A stretch of DNA of 64,000 nucleotides. Origin: Axinella damicornis (lineage: Eukaryota; Porifera; Demospongiae; Axinellida; Axinellidae). Both the position numbers and the translations under genes were made by a program. Shown here in pieces: positions 21,120 to 30,640 of the stretch. The stretch covers positions 13,096,868 through 13,160,867 of the forward strand of contig OZ007505.1 in the NCBI GenBank assembly GCA_963931865.1, in the 5' to 3' direction. The notes under the pieces are model-generated. The model was not told the origin of the DNA, did not search any database, and saw only the letters and a list, made by a program, of their open reading frames with translations. Numbering within the stretch: position 1 is the first letter of the stretch; each line of letters opens with the position of its first letter.

Positions 21120-21472
21120 AACAAATAAGATCTGTGAGCAGCTAGCATATCCAACATTGACCTTCCAACAAGCTAAGTAAGTATCTTCTTACCTGTAAGA
21201 GCGTCCAAAACGGAACATGGGCAAGATTCCTCAGCAACACAGCAACCACTCTCTCGTGCAAAATGGATACATCTGTTTACTCTCCGCGTTCTCTTCCGCA
21301 TATTATCAGCCGATATTTGGTACGGAAGCGGACGATAATACGTAGTGGTCGATAATTGGCGGACTACGCTATGCCAGGTTTTAATGTCTTAATTGCTACT
21401 TAATCACCATGTCAAGAATGGAAAACCATGTCTCTCATGATGGCAAATGACAATGGACAGCAGGCTTTGCTA

Positions 21473-21510
21473 TAGCCTCGTTCCCAGGCTGCATCCTGGG
21501 AACAAGGCTA
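21473..21510. mobile_element. 38 bp minimal MITE of the TAGCCTCGTTCCCAGG family
   Basis: TAGCCTCGTTCCCAGG and CCTGGGAACAAGGCTA are inverted with only a few bases between them. Flanks GCTTTGCTA and GCTTTGATT match at seven of nine positions, a likely target duplication. The rest of 21370-21969 is intronic with no gene seen. Confidence 0.7.
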
Positions 21511-21969
21511 GCTTTGATTAATTCAGTAGCAGGGACATCGCCACTTCATTAAACGAAAAACTGACTGTATTAAAAAGTAGTTTCTTTCGTGGGTCTCCAT
21601 CAGGACTTCATCAATAGACAATACAGCGAATAGCCTACCAGTTCACTGTCTCTGGCTGCTCTGCAAAAGACCTGATGCACATTCAATGGGAAAGGAAGAA
21701 GAAGAAAGATGTCAAAATCGCCGACTTTTTCTTGACTCCCGTGTAGTCTCTATGGTATGTTTATCTTTGAACTGCTACGCAGTATGATCCTATCTGCATG
21801 CGGTTTTGTAGCTTCTTTGGCTATTATGCTGCTAGTACATCAGTACGGAAAATTTCCTTGGCCATCCCTAAGTGAAGAAAAGTACTGTGCTCTCTGAGAT
21901 CTCGAAGGCAGAATTAAGTATCTGATTGTGACAGTTAGTTCATTACACATCTTGCATTTCTTATTTCAG

Positions 21970-22697
21970 GAAGAGCTCTGTCTCTCGAGTTAGCCCAATC
22001 CCACCACCCCGCGTGTTAACAGAGCTACCTCTGCAACAGAAGAGGACCGTAATGACCAGCCCCAGGCTGGACCCGCTGATTCCAATGACAATGGAATTAC
22101 AGGTGATGCCCAGGAGACGTCCCGGAGAGCAAGGGAGAGGAAAATGAGAAGATTGATGAAGGGGACAAAGTTGAAAGTAGAACTGACAAAGTGGTGGCAG
22201 AATTAAAAGAAGAAGCTCCTGCAATTAGAGCAGATGACAGTGGCGTTGAAACAGATTATTCAACCAAGTTGTGCTCCCACTCAGATGGTAAGTTGGAGTC
22301 GGATGATAAGTTGGACTCGTACATTCCAAGGACCGATTCCAACACAGAGCAGCTCTTGTTTTCAGCTCCCAAACTTGAGCGGAAACACAGCAAGTCAAAC
22401 GGCACAGAAGAGATGCTTGCGATAATGGGGGCAGTAGATGCAGAAGACCCTTCCAAACTTCGATCTTCTACCAATAACTCCGAGGGAACTGACAGCGATA
22501 CGTCACAAGATAGTCTGCTGTTGGACCAGCCAAACCTTTTGCACATTTGGGTGTCTTCAAAATCAGGACATGTATATACCTATGTGCCACTCAGTCAGAT
22601 TGGTGGGATTGACATCCCAGCAGGAGAGGGGCGGAGGAAGCGCCTGCCTTCACCTGTTCAGCATGTGAAGCACACCTTCTGTTTTGCCGTGCCAGAG

Positions 22698-22699
<2 letters not shown>
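21970..22699 (+). CDS. TLDc-family gene: large internal exon, two frame breaks
   Basis: Follows a TTATTTCAG acceptor and ends at GAGAG|gtgtgt. Three frames must be joined: KSSVSRVSPIPPPR (about 21971-22010), NRATSATEEDRNDQPQAG (about 22015-22115), and ESKGEENEKIDEGDK through SGVETDYSTKLC to HIWVSSKSGHVYTYV and HTFCFAVPER. Each jump equals one missing base beside a C-run (CCACCACCCC and GTCCCGG), so sequencing error is as likely as decay. The first two-thirds is an acidic, Ser/Thr-rich linker. The last third, a folded segment before the TLDc domain, is conserved in layout with OXR1/NCOA7-like proteins. The exon ends in phase 2 and joins the next with an intact AGG codon. Confidence 0.75.

Positions 22700-22791
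<92 letters not shown>
22700..22791 (+). repeat. (TG)n microsatellite at a splice donor
   Basis: About 45 TG units with one TATG interruption begin at the first base of the intron, so the donor GT is itself the first repeat unit. Confidence 0.95.
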
Positions 22792-22793
<2 letters not shown>

Positions 22794-22959
22794 GTGCTTT
22801 TGTGACCACCACAAACCTTGTGGAAATGGACACCTTGCTGATATCTGATGTGAGAAGATGTGCGTAGGCTTGAGTAAATTATGCTCCGTAATGTACCTTA
22901 ACTTGGTGTGATCATTCTCACCTTTGACCCCTGTGATGCTAGCCATCATTACTTCCCAG

Positions 22960-23086
22960 GATTGAAGACCTTGTCTCCTTCATTTCTGCACAACACCCGC
23001 TCATACTTGGAGGAGTTGGCTCTCCTTTTGAGAGCCAGTCATGGGAGGAGGGTAGCTATGAGTTCGTTGGCAGATTGGACATTGAG
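22960..23086 (+). CDS. TLDc-family gene: internal exon
   Basis: Acceptor ACTTCCCAG and donor GAG|gtcagc. Encodes RIEDLVSFI, PLILGGVGSPF and EGSYEFVGRLDIE in frame with the previous exon (phase 2 in, phase 0 out). RIEDL followed by an aromatic-rich helix is typical of the segment leading into TLDc. Confidence 0.8.
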
Positions 23087-23314
23087 GTCAGCGGCCTAGA
23101 TAGGGGGGGGGACACACACACTCTCACACATGGAATATCACATTCCTGTTTACACCACACAGTGCTTGTGTGTGTATGTGGTGTGCAATGCATGTGTGTT
23201 TGTGTGTACCAGGGTATGTGTGGGGAGGAAGGGGTGTGGAAATAGTGTATGGCAATGGCAAATTGAAATGTGCTCAATCAGGATTTCTGTCACCCTCAGG
23301 CACTGTCTTTCCAG

Positions 23315-23353
23315 GACGACCACTTTCAGGATCCCGAATCATCTTCTTGGGAG
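23315..23353 (+). CDS. TLDc-family gene: 39 bp micro-exon
   Basis: TTTCCAG acceptor and GAG|gttagt donor bracket 13 in-phase codons (DDHFQDPESSSWE). Phase 0 on both sides, so the exon could be skipped without breaking the frame. Confidence 0.65.
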
Positions 23354-23555
23354 GTTAGTTGGGCAGAGGAGGGGAGGTAGGGTGGAGGGAAGGGGGGATG
23401 GAAGGAGGGGGGAGGGGTGAGGTCTAAGGGATGGATGGAGAGGAGGAGAGGGATGAAGAAGAAAGGAGGGGCTTGAGGGAAGTGGAGATGAAAATATCTC
23501 AGTTGCATGATTGGCCATTTACATGACTGAGTGTTGCAACTTCTTGCTTCTGCAG

Positions 23556-23593
23556 ATTTTCAGCTGGCAGGACATTCAGAAGTATCGAACCAA
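23556..23593 (+). CDS. TLDc-family gene: 38 bp exon
   Basis: TTCTGCAG acceptor and CAA|gtgagt donor. Encodes IFSWQDIQKYRT and leaves phase 2, which the next exon completes as Lys. Confidence 0.65.
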
Positions 23594-23963
23594 GTGAGTT
23601 GACTGACCACAGAGTCACAGAGTAGTGATAACCACTAGCATCTTTCAGCAGAGGACCTGGTAGTGTAATAGCACCCAGTGGTGATTGTTGCTGCAGAAGT
23701 CCCTGGGTTGCCATTGGTCCTCCCTATTGTGATTGTGTTCAGTCCTCACTGCATCCACCTGGGCCCATGTGGTCACATGGTCTTTGACCTTTCAACTTGC
23801 TTTTCCAACTCTGGTGACAGAATCAACATAAGTAAGATATCAGGGAAGCAATCAAATGATAAGTACTCACTCTGCAACAAAGAAAGCTGTTGCTCCTCCC
23901 TTGTTATAAAGTTATCATGATAATAATGGCAGCTGTTGAACCTCCCTGTCTTCCTCCTCACAG

Positions 23964-24054
23964 GATTGACAAGATGGTGGTGGATGAGCACAGCTTGCCG
24001 CTTCCCAACCTCCAGGAGGAAACAGGTATGATGGAAGAGCACCACATGAGGAAG
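23964..24054 (+). CDS. TLDc-family gene: exon before the TLDc core
   Basis: CTCACAG acceptor and AAG|gtgagt donor. Encodes IDKMVVDEHSLPLPNLQEE then EEHHMRK. An earlier donor (ACAG|gtatga at 24025) is possible, but the longer form keeps the helix that precedes LAFNLPSRAVG, as in other family members. Confidence 0.75.
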
Positions 24055-24310
24055 GTGAGTGACCTCTTCTCACACTGAAGTATGTAGTCTTTAATTGGCA
24101 ACTGGCTGTTATTAATTGGCAACTGACTGCTATTAATTGGCAACTGGCTGTTGTGTGTAATTTTATTTCCTCCTCCCTCCTCCCTCTTACCCTCCTCCCT
24201 CTTACCCTCCTCCCTCTCCCTCCACCTCCCTCCCCTTCCTCCCACCTCCCTCTTTCTTCTCTGTTTTCCTCCTCCGATACTTCTCCCTTCTCTCCTTCCC
24301 CTCTTCCTCC

Positions 24311-24311
<1 letters not shown>

Positions 24312-24351
<40 letters not shown>
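24312..24351 (+). repeat. Poly-C run in the TLDc intron
   Basis: About 40 consecutive C bases just upstream of the acceptor, following a CTCC-rich pyrimidine tract. Confidence 0.95.
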
Positions 24352-24359
24352 ACCAATAG

Positions 24360-24515
24360 CTGGCATTTAATCTGCCCTCTCGGGCAGTGGGCCATGACTG
24401 GTACCTTATCTACAGCACATTCAAACATGGGATCAGCGTGAGAACATTATACAGAAACATGCAGAACTATGAAGACACTCCAGTGCTGCTCCTGGTTCGT
24501 GATCAGGAGAAGAAG
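24360..24515 (+). CDS. TLDc-family gene: start of the TLDc domain
   Basis: Acceptor CACCAATAG and donor AAG|gtatgt. Encodes LAFNLPSRAVGHDWYLIYST, KHGISVRTLYRNM and EDTPVLLLVRDQEKK. This is the first third of a TLDc domain: L..LP.R..G..W.L.YST.KHG.S..TLYR.M...DTPVLL. TLDc proteins (OXR1, NCOA7, TBC1D24 class) bind the V-ATPase and protect against oxidative stress. The remaining two-thirds (FGA...FYG.GE...F... and the C-terminal strand) was not found downstream before 29 kb. The gene is truncated by rearrangement, or its last exons lie farther away. Confidence 0.85.
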
Positions 24516-24626
24516 GTATGTAAACATTGTACTAGTCTCCCTAAAATGTGTGTGGAGGAGGAGTCAGTGTGTCTTGTAATTTTGTGTGTGTATGCAACTA
24601 TCCATGTGTGTCTGTGTGTGGGGGTG

Positions 24627-25112
24627 CAAATGGGTGGGTACAATCAGTGGCTAAACATGCTTTATTCGCTTATGCATTTGCTAAAGTCGCTTACTTAGCC
24701 TGCTGAAACGTTTCTCAGGTCTTTCTTTGAGTCAGTAGAGGTCAAAGGTCACGTGCATATTTAATGAGCTTCAATGAATAGTGTAGAAGAGCATTTATGT
24801 GTGCAGAAACCAATCTCCAGCCTTTTGCTGAAGCATAGGAGACAAAAAATATAATATTCCTCCATCTACGACTATGACCAAAGCTCATTGTTGAAGCTCA
24901 TTAAATACGCACGTGACCTTTGACCTCTACTGACTCAAAGGAAGACCTGAAAAACGATTCAGCAGGCTAAGTAAGCGACTTTAGCAAATGTATAAGCGAA
25001 TAAAGCATGTTTAGCTTCTGTCCTACGCTGAAAAGGCCTGAAAAATGCATTTTATGGAATTGCGGGTTAGTCCAGTCCAGTCCAGTCCAGTCCACTGATT
25101 GTACCCACCCGT
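24627..25112. repeat. Foldback element with ~120 bp arms
   Basis: Sequence from about 24650 (TAAACATGCTTTATTCGC) to 24771 is repeated inverted at about 24890-25014. The outer GGGTGGGTACAATCAGTGG is also inverted as CCACTGATTGTACCCACCC at 25094-25112, with a (GTCCA)n run at 25070-25093 inserted on the right side. Confidence 0.85.
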
Positions 25113-25124
25113 GTGCATATGTGT

Positions 25125-25511
25125 TAGCCTCGTTCCCAGGCCCGCGCGCCACTTTCGGTTGCACGAAAGAACGCGGAGGGCCTGGTATGTTTCCTCACGT
25201 GCGTGACGTCGAGGGTAGAAAGGTGATAGAAAGGACTTAATTGAACATGGGCGAACTGGGGCTCAGAACAGCAAGTAGAGCAAAGGTACGAGGTAACTTA
25301 CCACACGTATCTAGCTAGCGGGGGGCGACTGTCATACACACCAAGCGTTGAACGTGTAGTTGGACAATATGCAAAACTTTGCTTTTTTCGTTCTGAAAAT
25401 TTTGGCCGTTTGTCGATTACGTAATGCCCATGTTGCGAAACATACCAGGCTCTCCCCGCTTTTCCGTACTGCAAGCGACGAGAAGCTGGGCAGGGCCTGG
25501 GAACGAGGCTA
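25125..25511. mobile_element. 387 bp MITE with 9 bp target duplication
   Basis: Begins TAGCCTCGTTCCCAGGC and ends GCCTGGGAACGAGGCTA. Inner blocks GCCTGGTATGTTTC/GAAACATACCAGGC are also inverted. Perfect CATATGTGT copies flank it at 25116-25124 and 25512-25520. Best reference copy of the family in this window. An 8-9 bp duplication fits hAT or Mutator-like elements. Confidence 0.9.
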
Positions 25512-25689
25512 CATATGTGTCTGGTGGGTGGTCTATGCATGTCTGTACTCTGTGTGTCTGTACTCTGTGTGTCTGTACTCTGTGTGTATTTACGTATGTG
25601 TGTTGTACACAAGTCCCACCCTGTGTACATTGTGATGTAATAGGCTAAGTAGCTATGTAGGAAGCTATTGTGTAATACTGCATGCAGTG

Positions 25690-25919
25690 GACCATGGTAA
25701 TGGTTTTTTTTGAGAGCAAGGCTCAGCTCAGCAAGCGGACAAAGATGTATGAATCTGAGTTGAAATGGCGCATGATTTATCAGAGGAGTGTTCAGGGCCT
25801 GACTGAACGCATCTTGGAACAGTCGGTGCCAAAATCTGCTTCTCGAAGCCGCTATTTCGTTACACGGAAATCACATAACTCCGAGTTCATAACGAATACT
25901 ACCGGAAGAGGTAACGGAC
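25690..25919 (+). pseudogene. Possible helix-turn-helix transposase fragment
   Basis: The plus frame reads YESELKWRMIYQRSVQGLTE, like the N-terminal HTH of some Tc1/IS630-type transposases (L-R/K-W-R-M-I-Y-Q-R...GLT). The recognition helix that should follow is not recognisable, and the frame ends in a foldback element. A weak call. Confidence 0.3.
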
Positions 25920-25956
25920 GAATACGGACCCCCGTAAGCTTGCACTCCCTCCTCTG

Positions 25957-26365
25957 GACTCCAGTTTGTACTTTGGGGAGGAGTTCTATCGTCGAATAAC
26001 TTGGAGATCGATAGACTGTCAGGGCTGCAGGTAGCTATGAAGTAGCAATGAAAATCGGCACCGTATCGATTTCAGTGCTGGTAAGCGATGATGTATAGCC
26101 ACAGAAAACGGCTTCAAATACGTAGCAACAAGCTTACTTGGCAGTGATCAGCTATCTAGATCAACTAGTCCAGCCTACATACGTAGCTACACGCTACGTA
26201 CACAAATCAACCGTTCTCTGTGGCTATACTAGTACATAATCATCGCTTACCAGTAAAATCGAAACGGTGCCGATTTTCATACTTCATACCTGACAAACTT
26301 CTGTCGACTTCCAAGTTATTCGACGATAGAACTCCTGCCTGAACTACAAACTGGAGTCCATTTGC
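25957..26365. repeat. Foldback element, ~150 bp arms
   Basis: GACTCCAGTTTGTA..GGAGTTCTATCGTCGAATAA through TATAGCCACAGA (25957-26105) is repeated inverted at 26215-26365, with several small indels. Confidence 0.8.
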
Positions 26366-26439
26366 TGTCTGTGGTCGAGAGAATTAAGCTTCATGTGGAC
26401 TTTACGATCTAGTACCACCCCCTTCCTGCCTTTCCTGAA

Positions 26440-26550
26440 TGGTGATGACGTATTTTTTTATTCCGTTGTTCCGGTATTCCGGTGTTCCGTTATTCCGCGT
26501 TTTCCAGTATCCCGGTGTTCCGTTATTCCGCGTTTTCCAGTATCCCCTTG
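26440..26550 (+). repeat. TTCCGTTATTCCGCGTTTTC tandem repeat
   Basis: Two adjacent ~40 bp copies of a GTTCCGTTATTCCGCGTTTT plus CCAGTATCCC unit, with looser copies to the left. Confidence 0.7.
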
Positions 26551-26776
26551 GGATGGCTGAGTGTATGGATGAGTGAGTATTCATTGTCCTGATTATATAT
26601 AGCCAGTCTTAGTAAGTGGATTCATGAGAAGCCAAGCAAAACCCATAATCACTTTTGAGGCTCTACTTGCAGGCTATAAATATGTTTGACACCCTGTTAA
26701 GAGTGTAGAGCAGGTTGCTGCACTTGTGTGGGCGCATTGTGAAAAGCAAGTACGTACGTACCTACGCATCCAGCAC

Positions 26777-26804
26777 TGTGTCTCGGCACTTCGGTGCCGA
26801 GACA
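26777..26804. repeat. Short GC-rich hairpin
   Basis: GTCTCGGCACTTCGGTGCCGAGAC is a near-perfect palindrome with a TTCG-like loop, followed by A-rich sequence. Could be a small RNA hairpin or a repeat relic. Confidence 0.5.
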
Positions 26805-26895
26805 AAAAAGTGAGCTCGCCCAACCAGATACCTGGAGTGCAGGTGCCATTCAACCTTATGGTACTCTTAATGTGACACTTTTTACTCCATCACAG

Positions 26896-26967
26896 GACAT
26901 CAGCGTGAAGGACAATTTCCTGTACCAACTCAGCCAACTACTGGACAAGGACATCAAGGAGATCATG
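26896..26967 (+). other. Possible exon of unknown gene
   Basis: A CCATCACAG acceptor, 24 open codons (DISVKDNFLYQLSQLLDKDI then KEIM) and an ATG|gtacgt donor. It is amphipathic-helical and coding-like but matches no family I recognise, and it is not TLDc sequence. It could belong to a neighbouring gene on the plus strand. Nothing else coding-like was seen from 26546 to 27347. Confidence 0.4.
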
Positions 26968-27355
26968 GTACGTTGCTGTTGCTGGACCACTATGAGTAGG
27001 AAATTAGCGAAAATGTATTAGTAAATGGAACAAAAACACAAGTCGAAAGAAATGGCCAACCAAGTCTGCCCAGAATGAAACAGTGAACGTCGTGCAGCAG
27101 TTGGCGTAGAGGCTACATTCAGTAAGGCTTTAGGCAGTGGAAGTTGGAAGCTGGCACGAGAGCTGAAGAGTATGCAATAGTGGCAGACATGATCATTTCC
27201 TATGGTGGATCTGCTACTATACTCTTGGCTATACATACGTATACAAACTGGAGGTCAGTTATTTAATCCAGAGTCCTCTAAGACTAAAGATAAATCACTG
27301 CATATGGCATGTGTACAACATGATTGTGCATGTTCAGTGCATGTGCATCCTGCAC

Positions 27356-27789
27356 CAGTGGCGCCTGTAGAAATCAGTAGTAACCCGGGCAAAGCTGAGA
27401 GCTGCTGAAGGCAGCGCATAGAGGCGTGAAAACTTTCGCCTTCATTTTTCAGTTATCAGGATGGGCGCTCATAGCATGCACCTTCATGCTTTGCACTGCA
27501 AGTACGTACTAGCTATTTGCCAAGTGTGCCTAAGTACAATCTAGCGAAGTCCAGCCTGACCTCGGCCACAAGCAAAGCGGTGGTCAGGCTGGCTTTGCCA
27601 GACAATAGTATGATACTGGTTTGATTGCTGGGGTGCTTCTTCCTAGCCCTGGACATTTAAGTCTTCCATTTTTCAGCAGTGCACTTCAACCATCCATATG
27701 CCATGCATGTTTATGATGTAGTGATCACGTGACATGTATAGAGATACCTGGGCAATGCCCGGGTGGGCCCGACCCTGCAGGCGCCACTG
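27356..27789. mobile_element. 434 bp hAT-type MITE, 8 bp TSD
   Basis: Ends CAGTGGCGCCTGTAG and CTGCAGGCGCCACTG. Perfect TCCTGCAC copies flank it at 27348-27355 and 27790-27797. Interior CCTTCATTTTTCAGTTA and TTTGCACTGCA segments recur in 28924-29444. The 8 bp duplication and CAGTGGCG ends are typical of hAT. Confidence 0.9.
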
Positions 27790-27797
27790 TCCTGCAC

Positions 27798-28755
27798 TGA
27801 CCTGCATTATGCTATCCTTGCATGACTGCAAGTTGGTCTTCCTATACCTGTCTTAATTGCTTTCTCCATTGTGGCTGGGGTTTGTTTACATTCTTTTCCC
27901 ACTTAGTTCTTCCAGCTTATTACCTTATATGGCATAGCTCCTCCTTTATGGGTTTGTTTACATTCCTCTATCACTTCCAGCTGCTTACTTATATGGAACA
28001 CTATCCCTTCTACATTTGCTTCTTGCTGGCCTTCCAGCATTACTGTTTTAAGGGATCTGTTAACTTGTGGCTATATTTTTCAAGGTTCTCTGAATGTTTT
28101 GTTCTCACTGCTCCCCTTGTGAGTTTCATGGTATATTTATATTGTCATCCTGGTTGATCTTTGGCCTATGCATGGGTAGATTATTTAGTTGTGCTGAGTA
28201 TGCATGTAGAGCTTGCACCGTCTATTTGGCTAGTTTGGTTTCACTAGTTCTAGTAGCCTGGGTTTCTCCGAATCTGGGCCTGCTACACTGGTAGGTGAGG
28301 TACCCAGACTAGAAGAAGTACTTGGGCTAGAGATCACTTGGATGGCGTTTCTGTACTGACATAGGTAGCACTCATCTTCCTTGCCCAGGAATAAGTTCCG
28401 TTGAACGTCCGTAACCGTACGTACCTTGCACGCAATTTCACGTGCTTAACCGGAAACGTTATTTTTAGTAACACTCAGCACTATGCCGTCTATATGTGCG
28501 CTATAGGAAGTTGCATGCCCTCTCACCGCCTTCGGCGGCTCGATGCGCCCTTGCTTACGCTTAGAGCACAAAATCATCAGACAGGCAGGCAGTTGGCTTC
28601 TGCATGTTTCTAGGCTGGAGTATGCCTGGCCTCCCTCTTTTTTATTTTCTCCTGCAAACTCCCCCTCACCTAGCCTCACCTTACTCTGTAATGCGAGAGG
28701 ATATGGTGTGAGTAACTCAAGAAGCCCTTCTCGGAACAATGGACGTACATACATG
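27798..28755. other. No gene seen
   Basis: Only unsupported open frames (for example 27822-28157). A CCTAGACTAG-type short repeat lies near 28300; no domain is recognisable. Confidence 0.4.
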
Positions 28756-29710
28756 TAACTGGGGAGGGTCTGGGGATGGTGCTAGGTGGTTGCAGCGGTG
28801 GGCTGTAGTGTGATGTAGCTGGGGAGGGTCTGGGGATGGTGCTAGGTGGTTGCAGCGGTGGGCTGTAGTGTGATGTAGCTGGGGAGGGTCTGGGGATGGT
28901 GCTAGGTGGTTGCAGCGGTGGGCCAGGGCCGGCGCCAGGTATTTTGGTGTGGTATGGCCACTGCCGAAGGTAGTGCATAGAGGCGTGTAGCGCCAATCAA
29001 TCCGCGCAAAGCGCGGAATAATTTTTTCACCTTCATTTTTCAGTTAGCAGGATGAGCTCTCCGTAGCACCTTCGTGCTTTGCACTGCACTGCCACTATTT
29101 TCCACGACTGTCTCACTCTCGACGTAGAAAGGAAAATGTAAGTTGGCTGGAAGGGTAGCTACATCACGAGCATCTCGTTGCACGTTGTTTGAAGGTTCGG
29201 CGCGTTAGTCCTGTCTCCATTCCGTGTGTGTTGGTCTCGTCCCTAGACCATGAAAATCGACGCGATTCGAAACCAAGACTCGCTCTGTCCAGTTATGGTT
29301 GCGGCTTTGGCCGGCGGAAGCCTCAAGGAGGAAACTTTGGATGTAGCTAGCTACATGCTAGTACGTAAGTCAAAATCCCACCAACGCCATTTTTCCTCCT
29401 CAAAAACTGGTACGGCCATGGCCGTACCGGTGGCGCCGGCCCTGAGGGCTGTAGTGTGATATAGCTGGGGAGGGTCTAGGGATGGTGCTAGGTGGTTGCA
29501 CTGGTGTGGGCTGTAGTGTGATGTAGCTGGTGAGGGTCTGGCAATGGTGCTGGTTGCAGAGGCCGGTGGGCTACAGTATGATGTAGCTGCCTAGCTGGGG
29601 AGGGGCTGGGGATGGTGGTTGGTGGTTTCAGAGGTGGGCTGTAGAATGAGTAGCTGCGGAGGGTCTGGGGATGGTGCTAGGAGGTTTCTGGGGTGGGCTG
29701 CTATGTATGT
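28756..29710. repeat. 60 bp GGGGAGGGTCTGGGGATGG minisatellite
   Basis: Three virtually perfect 60 bp units (28756-28923), then the hAT-type insert 28924-29444, then about four diverged units to about 29700. Left-side units are identical and right-side units are diverged. Confidence 0.9.
28924..29444. mobile_element. 521 bp hAT-like MITE in the minisatellite
   Basis: Ends CAGGGCCGGCGCCA and TGGCGCCGGCCCTG are inverted. Interior shares CCTTCATTTTTCAGTTA with 27356-27789 and CTCTCGACG..GGAAA..TGTAAG with 31765-31800. The target duplication is not clear. Confidence 0.8.
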
Positions 29711-29724
29711 ACAATAAATGGAGG

Positions 29725-30127
29725 AACTAGAGGTGCTCAGCAGAGCGCGTACCCCGTGCGCTACTTTGACATAAGGCATACCGCCGATTTTTAGTACAGC
29801 ATGCACGATGGGCCTACCAATTTTTAATACCTGCATCGATGTCAGTCCACGTGCAGAATGCAGAATGAGATACCATAAGTTGTAGCAGTAATGTTAGAAA
29901 CAAGGTGTGGTCAAGTTGTGAACAAGACTTTCGTACAGCTTTTCTCAGCCTCTTGAGTGGATTTCTGGTCTGTGAGTTATGTAGACGCTAGTATTTTCTT
30001 AATTCTGACACTTCTATCCTGAACTAAGCCTTCAACAAGGCCTTCATTGCTGAAACTCCATGGACAGACTGACAGACGAACAGACAAACCGATCACTCTA
30101 CCCCTGCTGTGCATGCGCACGGGGTAA
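29725..30127 (+). repeat. Dispersed repeat copy 1 (ACTAGAGGTGCTCAGCAGAG ... GCGCACGGGGTAAT)
   Basis: Over 80% similar by eye to 61919-62319 along its whole ~400 bp, and to the inverse of 46884-47170. Has internal inverted ends TACCCCGTGCGC / GCGCACGGGGTA. Confidence 0.85.
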
Positions 30128-30319
30128 TTACTGTAGGTGCTCAAAGTTTGTGTAACATCAATCAATATATTTTAATGTGCGTCCGTGTGTGTGTGTGTGA
30201 TGGAAGTGGGAAGTTCGTGGGGCGGGACTAGACTAGTGACGCGCGACCTTCGTACTTCAATGTACTTAACCTCGAACTCATCGAAGAACGTTCGAGAACA
30301 TTGGGCATGGGCTGGAATC

Positions 30320-30640
30320 TTCCAGAACAGGTGAGGCTACAAGCGGACGCAATCAGGGAGCTGCAGTTGAAGCGGACGCAATCGGGGAGCAGCAGTTGAA
30401 GCGGACGCAATCGGGGAGCAGCAGCCGAAGCGGACCCAATCGGGGAGCTGTTGAAATTGGAGAAGAGCAGCTGAAGCGAGCGCAAGTGGCGAGCAGCAGC
30501 TGAAGGGACACAATCGGTGGGCAGCAGCTGAAGCGGACGGAAACGTGGAAAAGCAGTTTGACGCGGATCGATGCAATCGGGGTGCAGCAGCTGAAGCTAC
30601 GCAATCGGGGAGCAGCAGCTCTGCACAGAGAGCTGTCCGG
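30320..30640. repeat. AGCGGACGCAATCGGGGAGC minisatellite
   Basis: About ten ~30 bp units of AAGCGGACGCAATCGGGGAG plus CAGCAGTTG, degenerating to the right. Minus-strand frames here are repeat-encoded. Confidence 0.85.

Larger units (their letters stand above)
13107..21369 (-). mobile_element. pogo-type DNA transposon carrying a nested retrotransposon
   Basis: The left end GCGTAGTCCGCCAATTATCG (13107-13126) is perfectly repeated in inverted orientation at 21350-21369. Both ends are flanked by TA (13105-13106 and 21370-21371), the Tc1/mariner/pogo target. Removing the insert 14431-21119 leaves about 1.57 kb. The transposase relic at 13620-14417 points away from the right terminus, and the retrotransposon sits in its 5' leader just upstream of the start codon. 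Confidence 0.85.

Noticed and set aside
22591..22833. Thr-His repeat frame on the minus strand
   Set aside because: It is the CA side of the TG microsatellite in an intron.
24151..24441. Pro-rich plus frames and poly-Gly minus frame
   Set aside because: Produced by the CTCC tract and poly-C run; the real coding sequence here is the TLDc exon starting at 24360.
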